Shown: positions 12,371 to 22,072 of the stretch, piece after piece
Layout: every line of letters begins with the position of its first letter
How positions within the stretch are numbered: the stretch's first letter is position 1
Origin: Sistotremastrum niveocremeum HHB9708
Taxonomy: Eukaryota; Basidiomycota; Agaricomycetes; Sistotremastrales; Sistotremastraceae
DNA length: 64,000 nt
Reading direction: 5' to 3'
Assembly: GCA_001630475.1 (NCBI GenBank)
Contig: KV419425.1
Span: 1-64,000, forward strand
Position numbers and translations under genes: made by a program
Notes under the pieces: model-generated
What the model was told of the DNA's origin: nothing
Seen by the model: the letters and a program-made list of their open reading frames with translations, nothing else
The model's database searches: none

Positions 12371-12876
12371 TTTCCGATCCGCCGCCAAACCGAGCTTCAC
12401 TCATCTCTTCGACTTGATATTTTTTCGGACCAAATGACAACGTTAACTACCTTTATAAAGCTACCGGAGGCTTTTTTATCTCAAGACATGTTCCAATGTG
12501 CTTATCCAGACGAAGGGGCCAAGAACGCACATATCTATCCGCCTTTTTCTCGTATTTAGTCACTTTTCTCTCGGAAAGCTTTTGGCACCAGCGACACACT
12601 CCAAAAACTCCAGAACCGCTTGCAAAGGATGCCAGCATATGTAGATGGACTTCAAATAACATTAGTAGCTTTGGAGGGATGAAATGTAGAGTGCACGAAA
12701 AGCTCTTGCTGAAGCCATCAATCGTTTGTAAAGTAGTTTGACCTGGTCAAACATCTGAAGCCTCTGGTAGAAGCAATTATATCCATTCTTAGAGACTCGT
12801 TATGAATATGGTTGTACGACATCGAATATTTATGATGAATTCATGTCTCCCGCGGAACTGTTTCGGCGTCGGAATC
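12371..12876. other. Spacer between two inverted-repeat elements
   Basis: About 500 nt without a supported gene. Short frames on both strands have no family resemblance. Confidence 0.5.
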
Positions 12877-13040
12877 GGAGCTCTTTGAGGCCAGAGGTTA
12901 GTACAGTCGCTCCTCCGCACGTTTCGGCGATATCCTCGTTATCTCCGCCCTCCCCCACCGCCCTCGGAATCCACCTGGTCTTTGCGTACTCGGATCAAGG
13001 AGCGAGAGACTGTACTACCTCTGGGAAGGAGACTGAGCGT
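12877..13040. mobile_element. Small inverted-repeat element (MITE-like), copy II
   Basis: The ends CCAGAGGTTAGTACAGTC (from 12891) and GACTGTACTACCTCTGGG (to about 13024) are inverted repeats of one another. Flanking blocks GGAGCTCTTTGAGG at 12877 and GAAGGAGACTGAG at 13025 match the outer ends of copy I read on the other strand. This makes two elements of about 165-180 bp in opposite orientation 0.5 kb apart. Confidence 0.5.
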
Positions 13041-13491
13041 AGCTCAGCTGAGCCGAGATAGTAGATACGATACGACTTCACCACGCCTTGCATCAATGGA
13101 TTGAAGCGGATCACATCTCGATAAAGATGCTTATTCGTCATGATATCTCGCCGATTTTAGTTGGACCTTCAACCACCCCCATCTTGTGTTACATCTCGTC
13201 AAAAGACTCACCTCGCCGTCGTCGCCGTTCTGCTACACAACCTATCTATCCCGAAGAATACTACTGTGCACGACACACGCTCGAGCTCTTTTAATCAGTT
13301 TCGAAGGGCATGAGGATATCCGAAGCACGATTTCAGTTTTTCCAACAGATCCAAATCCACCTCTGAGAAATTATATGTTTCGCCGATCCACCCTGGTCGC
13401 CGACTCCTGACTTGGATTTGGACGAAGTTATGGATCTGTGATCTGCAAGGAGGATCGATTGCAGTGACGTTTATTTCGTCTGCATGGACGG

Positions 13492-13554
13492 GATTTGAGT
13501 GCTGTTACAGTGGGGATTATTTCGGAGAAGGGAGGGTTCGTTGATGTGTTATAG
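13492..13554 (+). pseudogene. Relic of the amidohydrolase gene, last 20 codons
   Basis: Twenty codons plus stop match the C-terminus of the amidohydrolase at 5427-9459: DLSAVTVGIISEKGG here against DLSAVAVGIISEKGG there, followed by FVDVL and FVDLV before the stops. DNA identity is high over about 60 nt. Upstream sequence no longer aligns convincingly, so this is a 3' fragment. It is on the opposite strand to the full gene and about 8 kb away. A lost tandem or inverted second copy is the simplest explanation. Confidence 0.75.
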
Positions 13555-14515
13555 GAAGTCAGGCTATTTTGCAGAGTTCTATATTGTACGTATAGACGAA
13601 GTTCAACCATGAGCGTTGCGTGTACTAATCCATTCGTAGCAATCAATGAGGGTCAAGTGACGGGCTTCCTGTCATCGCGGCGACCGCGATACAATGAAAG
13701 AATGGAAGGATCAAAGGAACTGCAATACAACTGTCTATTACCGACGCAATTATGAGTATCAGATATTGATATTGATCGGAAGATACGGATGCCATGGCTT
13801 CTATATATATGGCACGATGACTCAGAAGCTGATGTCCCGGCATGCCACTGAGCAAGATGGGTATGATGTATCTCGCCTGACATCGTGATGAGCGCTGTAT
13901 GCCTATGATGAAGGTGCAAGTGATTCGTCTAAAATTTAATGTGATGAATGCTGGTTCTTGGCGATTCGGAAACTCGACCGTGACCTTCGACTCGGAGAGA
14001 GTTGAAAGTTGGAACTTTGAGATTTTTGCTGTCTAAGATAACAAGTGAGCCAGAAAGAGGAGGTTTTTCACATCAGTAGACACGATGGGAATATTCCGAA
14101 TTCGGTTCGAACGTCGAAGTAGTCTTTGCCGCGGAAGCAAGTGCGGAAGAAGGTGCGGCCTTGGGTGCGGCACTTACGGCACTAGTTGAGAGCCGTTTCC
14201 CTTCCCGGACATATCGGTTTTATATCCTTTCAAACCCTCAACCCTTATTCGAGCTGACAAGACGCATTTCAAAGCATCCTCCAAGTCATTGAGATGAGAT
14301 GAAGCTCGGGATCATGAATGGCTATGTACCGGAGCTCTTATTTTGGCATTACACCCTTCAAAGCTTCAATATTGATCTGATCTTGTCGACGTTGTCGTTC
14401 GATTTTAGATGATGCCCGCGGTGATTGTCACTCCTATACCTTCCAGCATTCGGTTTTATATCTCTCAATGGAGCGACGTTCATACATACTCTCTTCCCAT
14501 AGGAGCTGAGAGGTC
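13555..14515. other. Upstream region of seven-TM copy 3
   Basis: No supported gene. Short frames on both strands lack family resemblance. A direct tandem-like stretch rich in GGAAGCAAGTGCGG / AGAAGGTGCGG lies near 14130-14170. Confidence 0.4.
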
Positions 14516-15796
14516 ATGAACTCGGACCCTATAAATAACATCGGTGACTCGAACGAGATCTTCGACTCCGTCTCTCGTTGCGTCCAGGAACTTGAAATTC
14601 GTGTCGGGATTTCTGGTTCTCTTTATAGTAGGTCAAATCTGGAATCAGGTGTCGGAATAAAACACTGATTATTCCAGGAGGTCTGTTAGTCAGTCTCTTC
14701 GTGGTCACCCTCCGTGTTTTCATTGCGCAAGGACGCGCTCAGAGCTGCTTCATCCTCATTCTGGTGATGGTGATTATCACGTTCGGAATAGCTACAGCCG
14801 CTTTCGTTTTGACGATGTACAACATATCAACTCAACTCCAACCTATGCCGATGGCTGAGGATCTCGACCCTCCCTTCTCTTGCGATGACGACACTGACCC
14901 TCCCTACCTGCGACCTCTGTTCATGCTGCAAATGCTTTTGGTGGACAGTTTTACCGTACGAGCATCTGGTATCTCATGACAAGAAATAATTTGACTTGAC
15001 TTTAGATTTATCGTACATGGCTACTCTACAAGCGGAGATATAGCGTCATTTTCTTCCCATTCATCTGCTCCATTACCTTGTTTGGTATGTAATTATGCCA
15101 CCCTTTGATGGTTTCCTAGTCTCATGCTAGGTATAATTTCTTGAAAGGCTCACTCTTATTTAATCTCATCGAACCACGAAACTGGGTCGGAGCTTATATT
15201 ACTTACGTCTTCAACATCCCGCTGTCCTTGATTCTCAACTTATGCTGCACCGGTAATATTTCACTGATACCCAGGCTTTATCATCTAAATGTTTTCTAGT
15301 TTTCATCACAATTCGTCTCGTCAAGATGCGCTTTGGATCAATGGAAGCCGACGGGTATCGTATATTGCAGTTTTTTGTACTGTACGGGAATAGTTCATCC
15401 GGATAAAAAGTTTCCTAATCAATTCTACAGCTCCGGGGCCATTCATAATTTGGTTCTGTTCTTCTTCTTCGTTGGTCTCTTTGCGGGTTGGGCAGATGGA
15501 CTCACATTAGTAGGACCCGTCGCTGTAAGATGCATTACACATAAACACTACTTAGGCTTCATCTGTACTAAAACATCTTTCAACAGATTTCATGCACGGC
15601 TGCAATTGCATTCGATTTCCTGGTCCTCCAAATCGCTCTGACGAAGGCTTTCAATTCTACACACGCGCTGGTTGCAAGCGAAGAATCAAACGAGGATACT
15701 CCCGGAGACATCTACCGTACCGTCGAGCGTAAATCTACTTCAGACTCGACTCCTGACAAGGCTACCGAAACCCCTTTGCATGATGATTTTGTATGA
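14516..15796 (+). CDS. Seven-TM membrane protein, copy 3 (subfamily A)
   Basis: Seven exons: 14516-14627, 14678-14955, 15006-15084, 15148-15252, 15300-15381, 15431-15524 and 15587-15796, 319 aa in frame. Exons 3-6 have exactly the lengths of copy 1 (79, 105, 82, 94). Helices: one right after intron 1, one at CFILILVMVIITFG, one before IYRTWLLY, then RYSVIFFPF, the YVFNIPLSLILN segment, the NLVLFFFFVGLFAGW segment and AAIAFDFLVLQIAL. A soluble C-terminal tail rich in Ser, Thr and Asp follows. It is closest to copies 1 and 2 (shared MYNISTQLQ and PLFMLQMLLVDSFT). It opens the plus-strand arm of the cluster. Function unknown; a receptor-like role is only a guess from topology. Confidence 0.85.
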
Positions 15797-16585
15797 TTAA
15801 AACTAGATTAACGCTATTAAGATGCTTATGCCTTGTAGAATATATTCCATGATTACACAGTCAGAGACTGAGAGAGCTTGGGATTAGCTTTCGAGTGTCC
15901 GGATCGCCTCCGCATCCGGGTAGATTACGTACACGGTCCCCCACGACTTCTTATTTTCCCTCACTGCCATGACCGGGGAGAACGGTGTCGGACGCGTATG
16001 ATAGCAAAAACAGAGCTCCGAGTCGTCTACTTAGCAGATCGGACCAAGCTGCCTCTAAACCATTCCCTGATGCGCCCTCCGATTCCATGCTGAGTGATTT
16101 ATGACCTGGACAGGATATAATAAAGCTGGCGCCGCAGGAAGTCTGATATCACCACGGCTTGCTTCGAAAGGCGTACTAAAGCCCAGTCGTCCGCCAACCG
16201 TGATCATTCTAACTGTCGCCCCATATATACAACATACGCTCGGATCGTCGAAGGGGCCGGATCCGTAAAGACGTGAGCGCCGTCAACCGCTTTATGGACG
16301 GCAATTATCTCAACGTATCATCCCTCACTCGTCGAAGCGTAAAGTTCAGATTCTTGTTAGCATTCCCTCTTCGCTCTTTGGCCCTACATTGAATGGCAAA
16401 AAACTAGAAGCGCCCGTGAGACGAAGCATGAGACCGTCGCTGAATCTCGAACAGAGTCGAGACTATGATGAGACGAGATGCTCGCTTGATTTCGAATTCA
16501 ACAATACACGTGATGACACCCAGTGATGGAGGTTTCTTGACAGCGGTCGGATCCCTGGGCCTCAAACCAACACCGTCTCTATCGC
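15797..16585. other. Spacer between seven-TM copies 3 and 4
   Basis: No supported gene. It contains the promoter of copy 4 toward its right end. Confidence 0.5.
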
Positions 16586-16598
16586 CTGATTGGATGAC
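16586..16598 (+). promoter_or_regulatory. CCAAT-type box shared by seven-TM copies 4 and 5
   Basis: CTGATTGGATGAC lies 122 nt upstream of the copy 4 ATG. The identical 13-mer is 168 nt upstream of the copy 5 ATG. The core GATTGG is the reverse of the CCAAT box; regulation is inferred. Confidence 0.5.
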
Positions 16599-16719
16599 CT
16601 CTCCGACAATATAAAGACAATGGCCCCAACTGTTTCGTGTGGACCCTGATAAAGTCGCCTCATACCCTGAACTTTACCCATTGACCCAAGCGTGCCTTTT
16701 TGTCCCCTGGACCTTGAAC

Positions 16720-17978
16720 ATGGCGGGACCGCACAGAGCACCTTTCCCTGTCCGAATGTTTAGATGTATACACAGGCTGGAGGAAACTATCGGAATATCA
16801 TGCGGTCTTTATGGTACGTAAACGGCGAGCAGTACCATGGTCTCCATTTTTCTCAGAGCTGACCACAGCTGCATTTGTTGTTTCAGGCATTCTCCTCACT
16901 TTATTCATCATCACTCTCCACGTCTTCTTGTTCGAACGCCGTTCTCGAGGGTCTTTCGCTATAATCCTCTCCATGCTACTATTGACCATGTCCATTGCAA
17001 CTGTCACCTTCGGGCTGACGATCATCCACGAGGTTGGCCAATTTCACCCGAAAACCTTATCCGATTGTCAAGGCTCTGCCATTACAAGCTCTTTCATTGC
17101 TTTGGTACCAATTCAATTGATCTTTGTTGATATCTTCGCTGTACCTGGTCTTTCCCCTGCTGAAAAATTTAAATGGACTGATAATGAATTAAGATATATC
17201 GTACGTGGTTACTGTACGAACGAAAATTTTTCGTCATTCTTTTCCCCTTCTTATGCGACACTATAATGCTTGGTGCGTCCTTTCTAGCTCCAAACCTCGC
17301 CGTGACTTACACTAGCGCGATGTAGCCTTCCTACTCATGGCTGTGCCCAAGTCAAAAAAAGCTCCAGGCCGATGCTCTCCCTCTGTCGTTCGGTTTGCCG
17401 CTGTCCTTCGTCCTTAACATGGTCTGCACAGGTGCAGAAGAACCTTCTATCGATTCCACTCACTCACATACCCAAGATCAGTTATGATCGTAGTCCGCCT
17501 CGCAAAGTTGCATTTAGGACTTCTTCAAGCAAAAAAGCGACTTATTGTACCCCTTGTATTGCTGTGAGCCATTATCCTGCAGGAACCCATCGAGAAATAA
17601 ATTGAATGGTCAGATAGATCCGGAGCTCTTCACAATATTGTAATTCTAGTGTTGTTCCTAGGAAGGTTCACAAAGTTCGCAGAACGAAATGATCAGATAC
17701 TTCCGGTTGCTGTGAGTCTCAATTTTTCCGTGCTCCTAGTCGTATTCATATCCGTCGGATGTCTCGTTCTACAGGTCACCCATACAGCTGCCATCACTTT
17801 CGACATCATGGTGCTTCAAATCGCCATCAATAAGGTGTTTTATCAGCCCGGAATCTCAGAATCAAACCCAGCGGAAACACTGTCCAAAGGCGATTCTGAA
17901 TTGATCGAGTCGACCTTGTCACCCCTTCGAAGGAACAACTCAGAAGCAGACGTCGACAATGAGAAAAGCGATGATTAG
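16720..17978 (+). pseudogene. Seven-TM membrane protein, copy 4 (subfamily B), with a one-base frame disruption
   Basis: Exons: 16720-16813, 16887-17140, 17194-17272, 17326-17431, 17482-17563, 17618-17711 and 17775-17978. Splice sites and phases match copy 5, its nearest relative (shared LSDCQG, IVVRLA, LQAKK, LIVPLVLL). Exon 4 is 106 nt where all other copies have 105; the extra base sits in or near the run of seven A at about 17354-17360. This breaks the frame before QADALPLSFGLPLSF, which otherwise aligns well. Without the extra base the product would be 303 aa. A homopolymer sequencing error and a recent inactivation cannot be told apart here. The short exon 3 again starts with IYRTWLLY. 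Confidence 0.7.
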
Positions 17979-18564
17979 GCTCAAGAGCAAATCCGAGTAT
18001 CTGTCACACACCGCACCAACATTATTCTGTTTGAATAGGGGCAATCATCAGTAATGACGGAAAGAGGTTGTCGGGAAAATAGCATGCTAGAATCTCCGTG
18101 CAACCTGAAGAACGATTCGGAATGCATATTTATCGGTATGATAGTTATGAGTAGAATATTGCTATCTAGATTCTTGGATTCTTGGGACAGTTGCAAGTTT
18201 GTAAATTTCCATGCCTTACAATCACTATCAGCCTGAATAATCTCCTCCCTTTCCCTCACATTCGTGCTTAATATCTGCAGTCTCTCAATCATTATCTTCA
18301 CGCACGCCTTGGCGCAACGCAAGGCGCAACACAGAACATGAAAGATCGGAATCCGGCCGAAGCGTCGGCCGACAGTCCCCGGTGCCCTTCTCGAAACCGT
18401 CACCGCGTCTTGAATTCCACAGTCGAGAGGACTAGTATTATGGGACGAGATACTTCCTCAACTCCAACCCTGTTAGACAAGCTGCGCGATGATCCTCAGC
18501 CCAGTGACGGGCGTGTCTCGGTCGCGATTAGATCCCTCATGCTATCCCCGTGGCCGCCTATCGT
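17979..18564. other. Spacer between seven-TM copies 4 and 5
   Basis: No supported gene; promoter of copy 5 lies at its right end. Confidence 0.5.
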
Positions 18565-18577
18565 CTGATTGGATGAC
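18565..18577 (+). promoter_or_regulatory. CCAAT-type box upstream of seven-TM copy 5
   Basis: Identical 13-mer CTGATTGGATGAC to the one upstream of copy 4. The surrounding 30 nt are also similar, which suggests that the duplication included the promoter. Confidence 0.5.
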
Positions 18578-18744
18578 ATCGTCTCCAGTGACGCTACTCC
18601 TTCCTCTGTTTTCTGATAAATTCAACATGTAGCTTCAAGTGAACTCATTGCTCGTTTCTTCGTCCCCGGTGGACTTGATAACGACAACTAAATCAGTCTT
18701 TTCTCTTGTCTCGATATAACGTGCTTGGACACGTCAGTCTCGAA

Positions 18745-20030
18745 ATGGCCGAACCGAACAGCACGACTTTCGCTCTCCCAGTGCTTGAATGTATAGAGAA
18801 GTTAGAAACTGGTATCGGAGTGTCCTGTGGTCTATATGGTGCGTGAGCAACCAGCCGTACTATGGCTAAATATCCTCAGAACTAACCGCAACCGAACACT
18901 GTCGATACAGGCATACTCCTCACTTTATTCATCATCACGATCCACGTCTTCCTGCTCGAACGCCGCTCTAGAAGCTCCTTCATTCTGATCCTCTCCATGC
19001 TCGTATTGACTCTGACCATTGCGACTGCCGCTTTTATTCTTACTATCATCAACCTCGTCGGCCAAGTTAAACCAGTATTGCAGAACAACGCCTTGTCCGA
19101 TTGTCAAGGCCCTCCTATTTCAAGACCTTTAGGTGCATTGGTCCCCTCGCAATTGCTCGTCGTTGACACCTTCACGGTACCTGAGTTTTCCGTCGCCAAT
19201 ATGAATAATTCTGGAGGACTGATTCTAATCCAGATATATCGTACTTGGTTGCTGTACGAACGAAGGATCGCTTTCGTTCTTTTCCCACTGTTGTGCGACG
19301 TCGCCATGCTAGGTCTGTCTCTCCTGTCTCCAGAACTCTTCACAACTTACGCGTCAAGCGCTACGTAGCCCTCCTACTGCTTAATTTAATAGAGTTCAGC
19401 CAAGTCTGGGCTGATGCTCTGCCGTTAGCACTCGGATTACCGCTTTCGTTCATTCTCAACACCGTCTGCACAAGTTCAGGAATTGTAAAATGTTCCTGAG
19501 CTCGATCGCTCACATTCGGAAACAGTTATGATCGTAGTCCGCCTCGCTAGGTCGCATCTAGGGGTGCTACAGGCGAAGAAATGGCTTATAGTGCCCTTAG
19601 TCCTACTGTAAGCGAAAATCGTTCAATATCATTTCCTTCAGCGCTCCATTGATATATCTGACAGATCTGGTGCTATTCACAACGTTGTCATATTGATTCT
19701 CTTCCTCGGCATATTCACAAGCCTCAAATTTCGAGATGCCCTAATCCTCCCGGTTGCTGTAAGTCTCCATATTTTTCGTGGTAGCCGTGACGTTGATCAG
19801 TGATATATCTGGTCCTTCAGATCACTCACACCGCCGCCATCACCTTCGGGATCGTTGTGCTTCAAATCGCCATCAACAAAGTGTTCTATCAGCCCGGATT
19901 CTCAGAAGTCAACTCGGCGCAGAAAGTCTCCTGTGGCGATTCTGAGTCGATTGAGGCATCGTTCACGCTGCTGGTGGGGAATACGCCCGAACAAGACGTG
20001 CAGACTCGTACGGAAAGAAGTAAAGAATAG
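18745..20030 (+). CDS. Seven-TM membrane protein, copy 5 (subfamily B)
   Basis: Exons 18745-18838, 18911-19176, 19234-19312, 19369-19473, 19526-19607, 19665-19758 and 19821-20030, 309 aa in frame. It shares the seven-exon plan and IYRTWLLY of the other copies, and the DCQG-containing loop with copy 4. Seven hydrophobic segments are visible; the tail after the last helix is acidic and Ser-rich. Intact as read. Tandem with copy 4 about 0.77 kb upstream. The family has no assigned function. Confidence 0.85.
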
Positions 20031-20527
20031 GCTCGCGATGAGTCGTAACTTGTAAGGGCACGGTGGGGCATCATGCATCGGGTAGTTTGCGATACAGCGG
20101 GAGGCTAGTGATTTTTGGAAGACTCGAGAAGAACCGTTGAGATGTATGAACACCAGTAGTGTCCATGACTCAGAATTTTTTCTCCGTTGCTTGATGACGG
20201 TCAGGAACGGAGCAAACGGCGTTGCACGGAGATAAGCTTCCTTTTCCATGGCAACGATATCGGAGTGCGAACTGAGCTAGAAATTCTGCAAACCTTATTC
20301 ACCATGGAAGGACGAATCGCTTCAATGAGGGATCCCCTCCATAAGGCTGCACTGTGACAGCCTGCAGACAATACGATGCCATGTATCATCGATGTGCCCT
20401 CGACATGACACTGGAATTTCGACTCATACCGGCAGCGTCACCTGGCAAGATGAACACGAAAAACTATTTGCTCTCGATTTGGCGGCAAGCTTTGGTATCA
20501 CTCTGGGTCGACATGGCTTCGTCTGGT
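20031..20527. other. Intergenic, no supported gene
   Basis: This holds the convergent 3' ends of seven-TM copy 5 and of the minus-strand hypothetical gene that ends at 20528. Nothing else is supported. Confidence 0.5.
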
Positions 20528-21128
20528 CTACGCATATCTCTCAAATATGTCTCCTTCTGCAGCGCTGTCTACGTCTTGGTTTGAACCGGATGATTCTTCG
20601 AACGAGGAAGCCCAGAGAATGGCGTAGCCAAAGTGAGATTCGAACGCTATAGCTTGAATATATACGCTCGGGAGCTCTTTCACCGCTAAATTCCAACCCT
20701 GAAAATTGTATGCTATCGGTCTTGTGACAAGCTGCATGCCTGTTTCTTCGGGATAATATTCGAGGAGGGCAGCGTCCCCAGTTCTGAGTTGAAGGAATGT
20801 CAACAACTGCCTTCCGCTCAGTATCGTTTCTTCGAAGCCCTGGAATGATAACCAATATTAATGCTATGATCTAGTAATCCGTGTCAACACTCACCGTCAC
20901 TGATGATTCATACCTCGTTTGGGGTCCACTCAGCCACGAAGGCGCCGGAAAGGCATCACCGATGCTGTCATCGCTTTCCCTGTACTCGATCACTTCCATC
21001 TCAGTTAGATCGCAGGAAAATCCCGATCGATCATTCATGATTCTTCTATTCCCTTTCGGGCTTGCCGCGTCCGTAAATCTTGTCTTGGCGACTTGATTTC
21101 CCAGGAATTGTTCGGACTCTGTAAACAT
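20528..21128 (-). CDS. Hypothetical protein, two exons
   Basis: Exons 21128-20895 and 20839-20528 join in frame across a 55-nt GT-AG intron to give about 181 aa. The protein is acidic, with no membrane segment or recognised motif; the second exon contains LLTFLQLRTGDAALLEYYPEE and ends in a Ser/Asp-rich tail. The start is uncertain: the first in-frame ATG at 21128 is used, an internal ATG exists further in, and further 5' exons are possible. Support is only the clean splice and codon pattern. I do not recognise it. Confidence 0.5.
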
Positions 21129-21439
21129 GCTAACAACGGCGGCAGTGCGCTACCGGTCCTGGCTGTGTTATACGCTGGCGACATCGGAACGCTATATCAC
21201 TCAATCTGGTCTATTTCTCCTTTTTGCACGATCGTAGCTATCGTCAAACATCAAGGGTTTCGGGATTCCCTGTTGCAAAAAATACTCGTTCTCGCCGTTT
21301 GTGTCGCGAGTCTTTCTGCTGCTGAACAGCTTAGGCGTCTCGAGAAATATATGAAGAAAACGCGACTTATTGTCATGATTAAGCACTCATCGACTGTAGA
21401 AACAAGCTGACACTCGACGAATGAATGACGAAACTTCAA

Positions 21440-21605
21440 CCCGAGTACGGTCGCCCTCGAGTCTGTAGTAGACTTTCACCGATTTGATTTTGGCTCGGGA
21501 CCTTCGACTTCGATACTCACGACAGTTTCGCCGAGACCAAGATCCTGGAGTAGCAGATATGCTTCGAATCTCAGATATGCGTTGGTTCCTGAGATATTTC
21601 ATGAG
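21440..21605 (-). pseudogene. Diverged coding fragment, arm A of an inverted pair
   Basis: Read on the minus strand this segment matches 26810-26975 on the plus strand. The best block encodes KVYYRLEGDRTRV in both copies, and the block before it reads GLGETVVSIEVEG here and GLRETGLGIEVED there. One base is missing here between the two blocks relative to the other copy, so the frame changes. It appears to be a decayed exon of an unrecognised host gene. Confidence 0.5.
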
Positions 21606-22072
21606 ATTAATGTTCGGTTACGTCGGCCATACAACACGCGACGGCATTGCCAGGTTGTGACATTGATACAGAGAATTGACGCGGACCTGATCTACACAAA
21701 ATGAATGGTAGCAGGTGATCGACATCTACTATAGCTCAGTATCATATATAAAACTCCCGTCGCAGACGACGTTGAGTCCGCACTCCAGTCTGCCGATTGT
21801 AGGTCCGGAGCATGAGGTCGGAGATTGAAATTTGGTGCCTCAACACCGTCGACGCGTCGTTCCAAGCAAGCCTGGGTATGTCGACAACGACAATCCGTTG
21901 GGGATTGAGTTTCATTCCATCTTGCACCAAGATTCGGGTCAGGTCACTTAGCTAAGATGAACGGATCCAGTCCGGAGCTCGGTCAAGAAATCACTATAAA
22001 GTCACTTGCATCCAATGCTCGTTGTCGACCGTTCCAGTTCCCCTCACAGAACACCTCTTGTCGCCCACGAAC
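21606..22072. other. Upstream region of the alpha-kinase-like gene
   Basis: No supported gene. Frames on either strand are short and lack family resemblance. Confidence 0.4.

Noticed and set aside
12191-13040. 5S rRNA or tRNA gene suspected from GGTTAGTAC
   Set aside because: The rest of the 5S sequence and the tRNA stems are missing; paired inverted ends fit a small repeat element better.
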